From Kluyvera sp047971185 (GTDB lineage Bacteria > Pseudomonadota > Gammaproteobacteria > Enterobacterales > Enterobacteriaceae): a stretch of DNA of 64,000 nt. The stretch's first letter is position 1. The number at the start of each line of letters is the position of its first letter. Shown in pieces: positions 17,245 through 26,315 of this stretch. The position numbers were made by a program, and so were the translations under genes. The stretch lies in the NCBI RefSeq assembly GCF_047971185.1, contig NZ_JBKDZH010000044.1:1-64000 (forward strand), written 5' to 3'. Under the pieces are notes generated by a model. That model searched no databases, was not told the origin of the DNA, and saw nothing but the letters and a program-made list of their open reading frames with translations.

Positions 17245-19206
17245 TTATTTCTTACGCTTGATGGTTGATTTTAACAGAAGGGAGAGCATTTCTTGTCCAT
17301 GCTGCTCTATCTCAGATTCCCGCCAGTCACCTTTACGCTCAATTATCTTCAGCATTTCATAAAGCTTCAGGCTATCAATGGTCCTATTTTTCCTGGCGGA
17401 TGAGAAGTAGGCAAGTTTGGCCCCGGGAGGTAGATTGCTCAGACGTGAATTTTTACTGTGGCTAATCAGGCAAAGATTACCAAAGCTATGAAGACTCGCC
17501 TCATCCATGGTGGGTTCGCCGTTCATCGGGTGCTGCGGATAGAAGTGTTCCACTGAGCTACGGAATGTGAACTCAAACTCGTTTACAATAGCGTCGGAGT
17601 GCTTCCTTTCCTGCCAGAGCAGGTAATCAAGAAAGTTGAAGACAAAGTTACTTTCAATATTGTTGAACATCAGGCGGGTAGAAGCGATATCGTCTAATTT
17701 TACATTTCGGGGATAATAAGCATCTTCTTCCTCATAGATCATATGGAAGAAGGAATGACCTTCATCGATTGACAAGTAACGCTCAAAAATGAAGCGACGA
17801 GCGACATTGAGTAGATAGGTCAGATAGGCTTTAGGGTCAATATTCTCTTCATAATATAAATAATACAGCGCCGCATTCAGCCAATGTTTATAAACAAGCG
17901 TTGGTGTAGAGACATGGAATGCGGCCTGCAGCATCAGTATTTCACGAGTGATTCCCTCATAACCCCCCTCATGTTCATCAAAACTATTGATAAAGCTAAT
18001 GCTATTTCGTGAGTACCATTTGAGACGCTTAATACTCCAGTTATCTTTGCCCTGGAGAAACTCTCGCTTGATAATGTATTGATCGAACAAAAACTTGCAA
18101 TTAAGTAGGGCAAAAACGAAACCTTCAACCTCTTCAACAGGATCGTCGTTTGCTAAAAGTTCTTCATCAAACTGTTCCAGCAGTTTTTTATCATCAAGTG
18201 ATATGTCACTTTGTGTGTGGACTCGGAGCACGTGTAACAGGAAGTTAGAGAAGTTAATCACGCTATTAAAGCGGTCCGGGCTCTCATCGTTACTATCGTT
18301 ATCTTCACCGTGAGTATGTATCGGCTGCGACAAAATGTCCTTAAGAGAGATCACTTGTCCATCGTGCTCATGTTCATCAAGACATTGCAGAATATCGTCG
18401 AAGTCTTCCGGTATGAATTTACCCCAGTCATTCTTGCCAAATAATCGATGTCTTTCGTCTACTGAGAAACCGTATTGAACGTAGCGCTCCATGTTTTCGC
18501 ATGCAGCCCAGACTTTTTGTAGCACTTTTATGTGCTCAATCCGGTCATCTTTATCTTCAATATTGTTTAATACTGACATTAATTTCGCTTTTAAAACTTC
18601 ATGCTTTTCCAACTGTTCACCACGATTGTTCATGGCTTCAAAGTAATGATTAAGGTCGGTGTCCTTGGGAACTTCTACACGCATGATATAAACGTTATTA
18701 AAGATGTAATCTGAGAATTTTTTAAGAGTACGAGGTTTTAATTGCGACAGGGCTTTCTCTAGCAAAATGTAGCCCCTCACCAGACTTTCATTATATTCCG
18801 CGCCGTTGATCAAGTGTAGCGGGAGGCGCTGGCTAAGTGCGGCAAAGGTGTTGGTTGAACGTGGTCGGCTTTCAAAATTCATGTTGATTCGCTGATACCA
18901 CGTCATTTGGGGAAGCTTTTGCTCGGCTAACGCTAAATTTCTTAGATAGAGGGCGAGTAATGTTAGGGTCGTGAAACGCTGCTGTCCATCGATCACTTCC
19001 AGGCCGCCGTCTTTACGTTTGAATACCACCAGGGTACCGATATAATAACGAGAGTTTTTTTTGTCCTGGTAATCAACGATGTCCTGTACCAGTTGATTGA
19101 TCTCTGATTCACCCCACGCGTAGTTACGTTGATACATCGGCACCACATAGGAGTGCGAATCAGAAAGTAAACTTTTTATTGAAAACTCAGACAAAACGTC
19201 ACTCAT
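17245..19206 (-). CDS. DUF262 and DUF1524 (HNH-type) protein, probable nuclease of a defence pair
   Basis: This 653-residue protein has an N-terminal DUF262 (GmrS/ParB-like) domain. The motif VPMYQRNYAWGESEIN lies near 22-37, IGTLVVF near 57, and the signature VIDGQQRFTTL near 71-81. The C-terminus carries a DUF1524-like HNH nuclease motif: His554 in SVEHFYPQHP, then HSFGNLCLISHSKNSRLSN at 573-591. Proteins of this build include type IV restriction enzymes (GmrSD) and SspE; DUF262 uses nucleotide to control DNA cleavage. It overlaps the 3' end of the next DUF262 gene by 8 bases and is transcribed after it. Composition is visibly AT-richer than the flanking core genes, suggesting transfer. Confidence 0.8.
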   Translation of the reverse strand: MSDVLSEFSIKSLLSDSHSYVVPMYQRNYAWGESEINQLVQDIVDYQDKKNSRYYIGTLVVFKRKDGGLEVIDGQQRFTTLTLLALYLRNLALAEQKLPQMTWYQRINMNFESRPRSTNTFAALSQRLPLHLINGAEYNESLVRGYILLEKALSQLKPRTLKKFSDYIFNNVYIMRVEVPKDTDLNHYFEAMNNRGEQLEKHEVLKAKLMSVLNNIEDKDDRIEHIKVLQKVWAACENMERYVQYGFSVDERHRLFGKNDWGKFIPEDFDDILQCLDEHEHDGQVISLKDILSQPIHTHGEDNDSNDESPDRFNSVINFSNFLLHVLRVHTQSDISLDDKKLLEQFDEELLANDDPVEEVEGFVFALLNCKFLFDQYIIKREFLQGKDNWSIKRLKWYSRNSISFINSFDEHEGGYEGITREILMLQAAFHVSTPTLVYKHWLNAALYYLYYEENIDPKAYLTYLLNVARRFIFERYLSIDEGHSFFHMIYEEEDAYYPRNVKLDDIASTRLMFNNIESNFVFNFLDYLLWQERKHSDAIVNEFEFTFRSSVEHFYPQHPMNGEPTMDEASLHSFGNLCLISHSKNSRLSNLPPGAKLAYFSSARKNRTIDSLKLYEMLKIIERKGDWRESEIEQHGQEMLSLLLKSTIKRKK

Positions 19207-20617
19207 AATAATTCATCTCTTTAAATAACTTCACCAGCGCATCTTTATTTGCATTGCCCATGCGACTATTATTTTTATTATCTTCGATGGTGAGCGTTCT
19301 GAGCGGGATTGAAAGTACATCGGCAGGCAAGGTAGAGTTTTTTATACGTATAAAAATATTCTGTTCCAGCACATACTTATCCATGGTAGCAAGTTGAACG
19401 ACCTGTTGCTTTACTCGTAACTGATATGCCCAGATAAATATCTTTTCTATCGCCAGAGAGAGTTCTGCTGTATGAAATTTGTCGATATAAAAAATCAGTG
19501 CGCAATCAAACATGGCGCGAACGTACTTGTCACCGGTTCTGTGGCGATTGTTATAGGAATTAATTCCATTGAGGATGCGACTCGCCTGCTCGGTCAGGCG
19601 AGTACCGAGGAAGTCACATAACTTTTCGGACTCCGCGTTTACAGTCACATGAATCTGATGCTGATAATGCGAAGCCATTTCAAAGAAGCGACGCCCATTG
19701 ATGATTTGCTGATCAAGATGGAAGGGGAAACGCATGTGCCGACCATCAATTTTTCGGTGGTACTGTTGATTATATTCGTCAACGTAGTGATGGGCAATTC
19801 GCAGAGATTCTACATAGGGGAAATGCGCGATTCGGTCAATATTGACTCCTTTAAATGCCCCGACATCGTTTTTTCCAAAGTAGCGCGCAGAATTACCTTG
19901 TGCCCAGCGTCGAATACGATAGAGGTAGTGCGCAAATAGGGCCGCGAGCTGGTTACTTTCTAATGCTTCCCAGTGAGCAACGGTTTCCCCTTTTAATTCC
20001 TGCTCATGCTCGCCGAATTCACGCAGGTGGTAAGCCTTCAGCAGGTCGTGAGGTTCGAGATCGCGGCCGCGAGCGTTTTGTGCGTCAAAGAACTGGAACG
20101 CTTCTGATATATCATGAAGCGTAAAGATAACGACTTCACAACGGTTCAACAAAAAGTCGATATGCTGCTCGGTAAAAGCGCTGTGTGAGATAAGACGGCG
20201 TATTTCCATAAAATTCTGCGAAAGATTACGCTGTGAGACTTCGCTACTAAATCGTGTGCCCTGCATGAAGTCTTCAATATCGCTGTCGAGAGCGTGAAGT
20301 TGCTCGAGGAGATCCTTTCTCTGAATGCGATCCCTGCGGTGCGCGATGAGGGCATGAACTGTCAGGAGCAATGTTAATATTCGTTGTTGCCCATCAACGA
20401 TATTTAGTTCGTTAGCGATCTGGTCGTCCCGATGAAAAACTAACGTGCCGAGTCTGTAAGCTTTTTTATGGCTATGCTGCTGAATATCTTGAAATAATTG
20501 ATGTATGTTCCTTACCGTCCATTTATAAGGGCGCTGATAATCTGGCAGGGTCAAACCCTTCAGTTTCAGCACTTCACTGATCTTGAGAACTTCCTTCTCC
20601 GGCGCGTGTATCATCAT
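19199..20617 (-). CDS. DUF262 protein, partner of the downstream HNH protein
   Basis: The 472-residue product is the first gene of the pair. It has the DUF262 motifs TLPDYQRPYKWTVRNI near 23-38, LGTLVFHRD near 56-64 and NIVDGQQRILTLLL near 72-85. No HNH motif is visible in its C-terminal half, so it may act as a regulatory or sensing partner rather than a nuclease. Two ATG codons lie in tandem at the start; AAGG sits 3 bases before the first and 6 before the second, so the true start may be one codon later. It overlaps the next gene, consistent with translational coupling. The exact system name is not known to me. Confidence 0.75.
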   Translation of the reverse strand: MMIHAPEKEVLKISEVLKLKGLTLPDYQRPYKWTVRNIHQLFQDIQQHSHKKAYRLGTLVFHRDDQIANELNIVDGQQRILTLLLTVHALIAHRRDRIQRKDLLEQLHALDSDIEDFMQGTRFSSEVSQRNLSQNFMEIRRLISHSAFTEQHIDFLLNRCEVVIFTLHDISEAFQFFDAQNARGRDLEPHDLLKAYHLREFGEHEQELKGETVAHWEALESNQLAALFAHYLYRIRRWAQGNSARYFGKNDVGAFKGVNIDRIAHFPYVESLRIAHHYVDEYNQQYHRKIDGRHMRFPFHLDQQIINGRRFFEMASHYQHQIHVTVNAESEKLCDFLGTRLTEQASRILNGINSYNNRHRTGDKYVRAMFDCALIFYIDKFHTAELSLAIEKIFIWAYQLRVKQQVVQLATMDKYVLEQNIFIRIKNSTLPADVLSIPLRTLTIEDNKNNSRMGNANKDALVKLFKEMNYYE

Positions 20618-20863
20618 TAGCCTTAGATATTTTTCTAAATTTCCGATTACGGCGATAGTGCAGTGTCCGCGAACCTGATGCGGTTCTTAAGTTAGCCGAA
20701 ATCAGCTGGTTGTCGGACTGCGTTAAGTTTGGGAATCGCAGCTTGTCTGCTGCCAGATGAGAAGGATAAATTATAGAGATAGGTTTATGAATGCAATGAA
20801 AATTCTGGGCGTTGCATCATGTCAAACCTTGCATGTCACCAGGGTTATTGCTGTGTTGCAGGC
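20618..20863. other. non-coding edge between DUF262 pair and rprA
   Basis: This 246-base stretch holds no convincing gene. It would include the promoter of the DUF262 pair and the left edge of the accessory insertion. I see no tRNA end, integrase fragment or clear direct repeat in it. Confidence 0.4.
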
Positions 20864-20962
20864 AAAAAAAAGGCCCATCGTGGGAGATGGGCAAAGACTA
20901 CACACAGCAATTCTTTGTTTCACTCAGGGGATATATAAATCAAGGGGTTGATCTATTGCCTT
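20864..20962 (-). ncRNA. rprA: RprA small RNA
   Basis: RprA is an Hfq-dependent small RNA that activates rpoS translation and is induced by the Rcs phosphorelay. The 3' two-thirds match E. coli RprA closely, with the stretches CCCCTGAGTGAAACAA, GAATTGCTGTGTGTAGTC and the terminator stem GCCCATC/GATGGGC followed by eight T. The 5' end was placed near 20962 from a TACTAT -10 at 20970-20975. The 5' hairpin (GATCAA...TTGAT) is shorter than in E. coli. The position beside ydiK is the same as in E. coli. Confidence 0.93.
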
Positions 20963-21000
20963 GGCCTTAATAGTAGGGCATCGCCCATTTTTACGTCGAT

Positions 21001-21013
21001 CGGATTCGTCTCA
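21001..21013 (-). promoter_or_regulatory. RcsB box of rprA
   Basis: On the minus strand this reads TGAGACGAATCCG, resembling the RcsB-binding site of E. coli rprA. It is centred about 45 bases before the inferred transcript start. Confidence 0.6.
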
Positions 21014-21110
21014 ATAGTTAAATAAATGTGAATAATATCCACGATATGTCGCAGGTTGAGGGCGTTCTGGCGGGTAGAAAAGGGGAAATGAATCAGCGGC
21101 ACTTAAGTAA

Positions 21111-21134
21111 AAGGCGGGTTTTCCCGCCTTTTAT
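21111..21134 (-). terminator. terminator after ydiK
   Basis: AAGGCGGG and CCCGCCTT form an 8-bp stem with a four-base loop, flanked by A on one side and T on the other, so it can stop transcripts in both directions. It lies just after the ydiK stop. Confidence 0.75.
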
Positions 21135-21139
21135 CTCTC

Positions 21140-22261
21140 TTATTGTTTCGGGTAGTTATCTTTTTCCAGCTCGTTCAACTCTTCCAGCACCTCATCCGGG
21201 TCGGTCGACGGCGGCGGCACTTCATGCAGCCAGGCATCGAACAGACGCCAGGAGACGGCCAATAGCACCGGGCCGATAAACAGGCCAATCATGCCGAAGG
21301 CAACCAGGCCGCCGATAACGCCGGAGAGAATCAGAATCATCGGCAGGTCAGCGCCCATGCGAATCAGCATCGGACGAATAACGTTATCCATCGTGCCGAC
21401 GACGCAGCTCCACACCAGTAATACCGTGCCCCAGGTGGTGTCGCCGGTCCAGTACAACCAGATAATGCTTGGGACTAAAACAATCAATGGCCCCAGTTGC
21501 ACCAGGCAGGAGAAGGTCATCACCACCGTGAGCAGCGTGGCGTATGGGACGCCAGAAATACCAAGGCCAATTCCGCCCAGAACGGCCTGGACCAGCGCGG
21601 TGACTACCACGCCGAGCGCGACGGCGCGAATGGCCTGGCCGGCCAGCAGCACCGCCGCGTCACCGCGCTTGGCGGCAAGACGGGTGGCAAAGTAGCGCAT
21701 TCCAAAAGCGACTTTCTCACCCTGCCAGTACAACAGGGCGCTAAACAGCAGCATCAGGGCGCTGTGCATCAGGAACCGGCCAACGTGCGCCGCCTGGCCG
21801 ACAAACCAGGTGGTGGTGGTGCCGATATACGGGCGCACTTTCGCCATCAGCGCGCTGCCGCCCATATCCAGAAGACTATGCCAGCCGCTGTAGAGCTTCG
21901 CGCCCACAAAAGGAATGCTGTTTAACCAGGCCAGATCCGGCAGGGTTAAATTGCCGCTGGTAATGGCATGAACCAGCGGGGTGCTGCCGTCAACCAGGCT
22001 GTTGACCAGCAGCGCGATGGGAATCACGAACAGTAAAAAAAGCAGCAGCGTCATCACCAGCACCGCCAGCGAACGACGGCCAAACAGCAGGCGCTGGAAC
22101 CAGAGCAGCACCGGCCAGGTGGCAATCACGATAGTCGCCGCCCAGGCGAAGCCCAGAATAAACGGCTGAACAATCCATAAACAGGCGATGATCATCAGCG
22201 CTAAAAACAGCACCGATAGCAGGATTTGTGGAATATCACGAGGCCGAGGGATCGTGTTCAT
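21140..22261 (-). CDS. ydiK: AI-2E family inner-membrane transporter
   Basis: YdiK is an uncharacterised polytopic membrane protein of the AI-2E (PerM/TqsA-like) family. The 373-residue product has about seven or eight hydrophobic segments, with a long polar stretch near 110-170 and the family signature GVIGGLVAFGMIGLFIGPVLLA-like region near the C-terminus, followed by an acidic tail. Members export small molecules or ions; the substrate of YdiK is unknown. The length is close to the 370 of E. coli. It is divergent from ydiJ and adjacent to rprA, as in E. coli. Confidence 0.92.
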   Translation of the reverse strand: MNTIPRPRDIPQILLSVLFLALMIIACLWIVQPFILGFAWAATIVIATWPVLLWFQRLLFGRRSLAVLVMTLLLFLLFVIPIALLVNSLVDGSTPLVHAITSGNLTLPDLAWLNSIPFVGAKLYSGWHSLLDMGGSALMAKVRPYIGTTTTWFVGQAAHVGRFLMHSALMLLFSALLYWQGEKVAFGMRYFATRLAAKRGDAAVLLAGQAIRAVALGVVVTALVQAVLGGIGLGISGVPYATLLTVVMTFSCLVQLGPLIVLVPSIIWLYWTGDTTWGTVLLVWSCVVGTMDNVIRPMLIRMGADLPMILILSGVIGGLVAFGMIGLFIGPVLLAVSWRLFDAWLHEVPPPSTDPDEVLEELNELEKDNYPKQ

Positions 22262-22512
22262 AAATGAGTTTTACCTTTTGTTGCTCGTCAAAGCGCTGAC
22301 GCAGCGTAAATCCGTTCATTGATAATAATATCAATAAATTCCCGGCGCTGATTCTGCGACAAAAACTCCCGGGCGTATAAGAAAAAAATGTGATAAAACG
22401 ATAACGGCACGACGCAAACGATTAATTATCTATCCACAGCAGTTTTGCCGCCTGAGCGCAAACCGGCGGACCGCTGTGCGTACAACACAACATTCAGAAA
22501 GGGTCAATCGTA

Positions 22513-25500
22513 ATGATCCCACAGATTTCCCAGGCACCCGGCGTGGTTCAGCTGGTGTTGAATTATTTGCAGGCACTGGAGCAACAAGGCTTTACCGGCG
22601 ATACCGCCACCCGCTATGCCGACAGGCTGACGATGGCGACCGACAACAGCATCTACCAGCTTCTTCCCGATGCGGTAGTGTTCCCGCGTTCTACGGCGGA
22701 TGTCGCGCTGCTGGCGCGACTGGCGGCGGAAGAGCGCTTCCAATCCCTGATTTTCACCCCGCGCGGCGGCGGCACCGGCACCAACGGCCAGTCGCTGAAT
22801 CAGGGCATCATTATTGATATGTCCCGCTATATGAACCGCATCATTGAAATCAACCCTGAAGAGGGCTGGGTGCGCGTGGAAGCGGGCGTGATTAAAGATC
22901 AGCTTAACCAGTATCTTAAACCGTACGGCTATTTCTTTTCTCCCGAGCTGTCGACCAGTAACCGGGCAACGCTGGGGGGGATGATCAATACCGACGCCTC
23001 CGGGCAGGGCTCGCTGGTGTACGGCAAAACCTCCGACCACGTGCTGGGCGTGCGCGCGGTGCTGCTGGGCGGCGATATTCTCGACACCCAGCCGGTGCCG
23101 GTTGCGCTGGCCGAAACGCTGGCGAAAGAGCAATCGGCGGCGGGGCGTATCTACCGCACCGTCTTTGAACGCTGCCGCGACAACCGTCAGCTGATCCTCG
23201 ACAAATTCCCGAAACTGAACCGCTTCCTGACCGGTTATGACCTGCGCCACGTCTTTAACGATGACATGACCGAGTTTGACCTGACGCGTATTCTGACCGG
23301 TTCTGAAGGAACGCTGGCGTTTATCACCGAAGCGCGGCTGGATATCACGCCGCTGCCGAAGGTGCGTCGGCTGGTCAATATCAAATATGACTCCTTTGAC
23401 TCGGCGCTGCGCAATGCGCCGTTTATGGTTGACGCGCGCGCCCTGTCGGTTGAGACGGTCGACTCAAAGGTCCTGAACCTGGCGCGGGAAGACATTGTCT
23501 GGCATTCGGTGAGCGAGCTTATCACCGACGTGCCCGATAAAGAGATGCTGGGGCTGAACATCGTTGAGTTTTCCGGCGATGATGAAGCCATGATTGAAGG
23601 CCAGGTGAACGCGCTGTGCGCGCGGCTGGATGAGCTGATTGCTCAGCAGGAAGGCGGGGTCATCGGCTGGCAGCGCTGTAACGAGCTGGACGGCATTGAG
23701 CGTATTTACGCGATGCGTAAAAAAGCGGTCGGTCTGCTCGGCAACGCCAAAGGGGCGGCAAAACCGATCCCGTTTGCGGAAGATACCTGCGTGCCGCCGG
23801 AGCATCTGGCGGACTATATTGTCGAGTTCCGCGCGCTGCTCGACGGTCACGGCCTGAGCTACGGTATGTTTGGCCACGTCGATGCTGGCGTGCTGCACGT
23901 GCGCCCGGCGCTGGACATGTGCGACCCGCATCAGGAAGTGCTGATGAAGCAGATCTCCGATGAGGTAGTAGCGCTGACGGCCAAATACGGCGGCCTGCTG
24001 TGGGGCGAACACGGCAAAGGTTTCCGTGCGGAATATAGCCCGGCCTTCTTCGGCGAGCAGCTGTACGGCGAGCTGCGTAAGGTGAAGGCGGCCTTCGATC
24101 CGAACAACCGCCTTAACCCCGGCAAAATTTGCCCGCCGGAGGGCGTCGATGCCCCAATGATGCAGGTTGACGCGGTGAAACGCGGTACCTACGACCGACA
24201 AATTCCCGTTACCGTGCGCTCCTCCTGGCGCGGCGCGATGGAGTGTAACGGCAACGGTTTGTGCTTCAACTTCGACGCCAAAAGCCCGATGTGCCCGTCG
24301 ATGAAAATCACCAATAACCGTATGCACTCGCCAAAGGGCCGCGCGACGCTGGTACGCGAGTGGCTACGCCTGCTGGCGGATCGCGGCGTCGACCCGCTTA
24401 TGCTGGAAAAAGAGCTGCCGGAGAAGCGCGCGAGCCTGCGTTCGCTGGTGGAGCGCACGCGTAACAGTTGGCATGCGCGCAAGGGCGAATACGACTTCTC
24501 CCACGAAGTGAAAGAGGCGATGTCCGGCTGCCTGGCCTGTAAAGCCTGCTCGACCCAGTGCCCGATTAAAATCGACGTGCCGGAGTTTCGCTCGCGTTTT
24601 CTCCAGCTGTACCACACCCGCTATCTGCGCCCGGTGCGCGATCATCTGGTGGCAACCGTTGAAAGCTACGCGCCGCTGATGGCCCGCGCGCCGAAAACCT
24701 TTAACTTCTTTATGAGCCAGCCGCTGGTACGCAAGCTGTCGGAAAAACACATCGGCATGGTCGATTTACCGCTGCTGTCAGCGCCGTCGCTGCAAAAGCA
24801 GATGGTGACTCACCGCACGGCCAATATGACGCTTGAGCAACTGGAAACGCTCACGCTAGAGCAAAAAGCGCAAACCGTGCTGGTGGTGCAGGATCCGTTT
24901 ACCAGCTACTACGACGCGCAGGTGGTGGCCGATTTTGTCCGCCTGATTGATAAACTTGGCTACCAGCCGGTGCTGCTGCCGTTCTCACCGAACGGTAAGG
25001 CGCAGCATATTAAGGGCTTCGTCACTCGCTTTACCAAAACAGCGCAGAAAACGGCGGACTATCTGAACCGTGTTGCCGCGCTGGGGATGCCGATGGTGGG
25101 CGTCGACCCGGCGCTGGTGCTGTGTTATCGCGACGAGTATAAGCAGGTGCTGGGCGACCAGCGCGGCGATTTCAACGTCATGCTGGTCCACGAGTGGCTA
25201 CCGCAGGCGCTGGCACAACGTGAAAGCGCGTCGCCATCCGGTGAGTCCTGGTATCTGTTTGGCCACTGTACCGAAGTCACTGCGCTGCCGACGGCGCCAA
25301 AACAGTGGGCGTCTATTTTCGCCCACTTTGGCGCAACGCTGGAAAACGTCAGCGTCGGTTGCTGCGGGATGGCCGGCACCTACGGTCACGAGGTGAAGAA
25401 CCACGCCAATTCGCTGGGGATCTACGAGCTTTCGTGGCATCAGGCCATGCAGCGCCTGCCGCGCAACCGCTGCCTGGCGACCGGCTACTCCTGCCGCAGC

Positions 25501-25569
25501 CAGGTGAAACGCATTGAGGGCAACGGTGTACGCCACCCGTTACAGGCTTTACTGGAGATTATCGGATGA
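22513..25569 (+). CDS. ydiJ: FAD-binding and Fe-S oxidoreductase YdiJ (D-2-hydroxyglutarate dehydrogenase type)
   Basis: YdiJ is a large FAD- and iron-sulphur-dependent 2-hydroxyacid dehydrogenase, reported to act on D-2-hydroxyglutarate. The 1018 residues equal the E. coli length. The N-terminal FAD-binding domain shows FTPRGGGTGTNGQSLNQG near 76-93. A FAD-linked oxidase C-terminal domain follows at about 270-540. A ferredoxin-type cluster motif CLACKACSTQCPI lies near 675, and a late CCG-like element GCCGMAGTYGHE near 955. The stop overlaps the menI start by four bases, so the two genes are co-translated. Confidence 0.95.
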   Translation: MIPQISQAPGVVQLVLNYLQALEQQGFTGDTATRYADRLTMATDNSIYQLLPDAVVFPRSTADVALLARLAAEERFQSLIFTPRGGGTGTNGQSLNQGIIIDMSRYMNRIIEINPEEGWVRVEAGVIKDQLNQYLKPYGYFFSPELSTSNRATLGGMINTDASGQGSLVYGKTSDHVLGVRAVLLGGDILDTQPVPVALAETLAKEQSAAGRIYRTVFERCRDNRQLILDKFPKLNRFLTGYDLRHVFNDDMTEFDLTRILTGSEGTLAFITEARLDITPLPKVRRLVNIKYDSFDSALRNAPFMVDARALSVETVDSKVLNLAREDIVWHSVSELITDVPDKEMLGLNIVEFSGDDEAMIEGQVNALCARLDELIAQQEGGVIGWQRCNELDGIERIYAMRKKAVGLLGNAKGAAKPIPFAEDTCVPPEHLADYIVEFRALLDGHGLSYGMFGHVDAGVLHVRPALDMCDPHQEVLMKQISDEVVALTAKYGGLLWGEHGKGFRAEYSPAFFGEQLYGELRKVKAAFDPNNRLNPGKICPPEGVDAPMMQVDAVKRGTYDRQIPVTVRSSWRGAMECNGNGLCFNFDAKSPMCPSMKITNNRMHSPKGRATLVREWLRLLADRGVDPLMLEKELPEKRASLRSLVERTRNSWHARKGEYDFSHEVKEAMSGCLACKACSTQCPIKIDVPEFRSRFLQLYHTRYLRPVRDHLVATVESYAPLMARAPKTFNFFMSQPLVRKLSEKHIGMVDLPLLSAPSLQKQMVTHRTANMTLEQLETLTLEQKAQTVLVVQDPFTSYYDAQVVADFVRLIDKLGYQPVLLPFSPNGKAQHIKGFVTRFTKTAQKTADYLNRVAALGMPMVGVDPALVLCYRDEYKQVLGDQRGDFNVMLVHEWLPQALAQRESASPSGESWYLFGHCTEVTALPTAPKQWASIFAHFGATLENVSVGCCGMAGTYGHEVKNHANSLGIYELSWHQAMQRLPRNRCLATGYSCRSQVKRIEGNGVRHPLQALLEIIG

Positions 25570-25976
25570 TCTGGAGACGGCAAACCACGCTCGAGGCGCT
25601 GAATGCCATGGGCGAGGGCAATATGGTGGGGCTGTTGGATATTCAGTTTGAACGCCTGGACGACGCTTCGCTGGAAGCGACGATGCCGGTGGATAGCCGC
25701 ACGCATCAGCCGTTTGGCCTGTTGCACGGCGGCGCATCGGTGGTGCTGGCCGAGACGCTGGGTTCGGTCGCCGGATACCTCTGTACCGAGGGCGAGCAGC
25801 GGGTGGTGGGGCTGGAAGTGAACGCGAATCATATCCGCGCCGTACGCAGCGGTCGCGTGCGTGGCGTTTGCACCGCGCTGCATGCCGGGCGTCGCCATCA
25901 GGTCTGGCAGATTGAGATCTTCGACGAGCAGGGGCAGCTTTGCTGCTCCTCGCGCTTGACCACCGCGGTGGTGTAA
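25566..25976 (+). CDS. menI: 1,4-dihydroxy-2-naphthoyl-CoA hydrolase
   Basis: MenI (YdiI) is a hotdog-fold thioesterase that releases 1,4-dihydroxy-2-naphthoate from its CoA ester in menaquinone synthesis. The 136-residue protein equals the E. coli length. The active-site region HGGASVVLAETLGS contains His54 and the catalytic Glu63. Its ATG overlaps the ydiJ stop (ATGA). A GC-rich hairpin at 25985-26012 separates it from the convergent monooxygenase gene. Confidence 0.95.
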   Translation: MIWRRQTTLEALNAMGEGNMVGLLDIQFERLDDASLEATMPVDSRTHQPFGLLHGGASVVLAETLGSVAGYLCTEGEQRVVGLEVNANHIRAVRSGRVRGVCTALHAGRRHQVWQIEIFDEQGQLCCSSRLTTAVV

Positions 25977-25984
25977 ACGCGTGC

Positions 25985-26012
25985 GACGCTCGCGCCATCA
26001 GGGGCGAGCGTC
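25985..26012. terminator. hairpin between convergent menI and monooxygenase genes
   Basis: GACGCTCGC and GCGAGCGTC form a 9-bp stem. Only a weak T-rich tail follows, so it is a probable but not certain bidirectional terminator. Confidence 0.5.
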
Positions 26013-26023
26013 GTTCTACGTGA

Positions 26024-26314
26024 TTAAGCTTCAATCGGCGTTAAGTAATTCAGCCGCAGCGGCTCGGCCAGTAGGCTGTCCATCTGCCCGATAAACGCCT
26101 GAAAATGCGGCAGCGCGATATGTTCTTCCAGCGCCGCCCGATCCCGCCATGACTCCCGCATATAAAACGTCTCAGGTTCATCACGCAGTTGAAAGAGGGC
26201 GTAGTCGAGGTTGCCCGGCTCCTGGCGCGTCGGCAGCAGCAGCGCTTTCAGCGCGTCGCGCAGCGCTTCGGTTTTGCCCGGACGGGCTTTGAGCACCGCG
26301 ATAATCGAGATCAT
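26024..26314 (-). CDS. antibiotic biosynthesis monooxygenase (ABM) family protein
   Basis: The 96-residue product is a single ABM ferredoxin-like domain, of the kind found in YgiN-type quinol monooxygenases. Features seen are an N-terminal ISIIAVLKARPGKTEALRDAL strand-helix and a central FYMRESWRDRAALEEHIALPHF with the family Trp and His. The ATG at 26314 is chosen because GGAGG precedes it by 9 bases; the longer frame would run into the upstream gene. It begins one base after the stop of the oxidoreductase gene, so the two form an operon. Substrate unknown; a role in quinone or electrophile handling is inferred from the partner. Confidence 0.75.
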   Translation of the reverse strand: MISIIAVLKARPGKTEALRDALKALLLPTRQEPGNLDYALFQLRDEPETFYMRESWRDRAALEEHIALPHFQAFIGQMDSLLAEPLRLNYLTPIEA

Positions 26315-26315
26315 C

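Noticed and set aside
20618..20863. Integration site at the rprA side of the DUF262 pair
   Set aside because: Position suggests an island edge, but no direct repeat or integrase was found, so an attachment site is not claimed.
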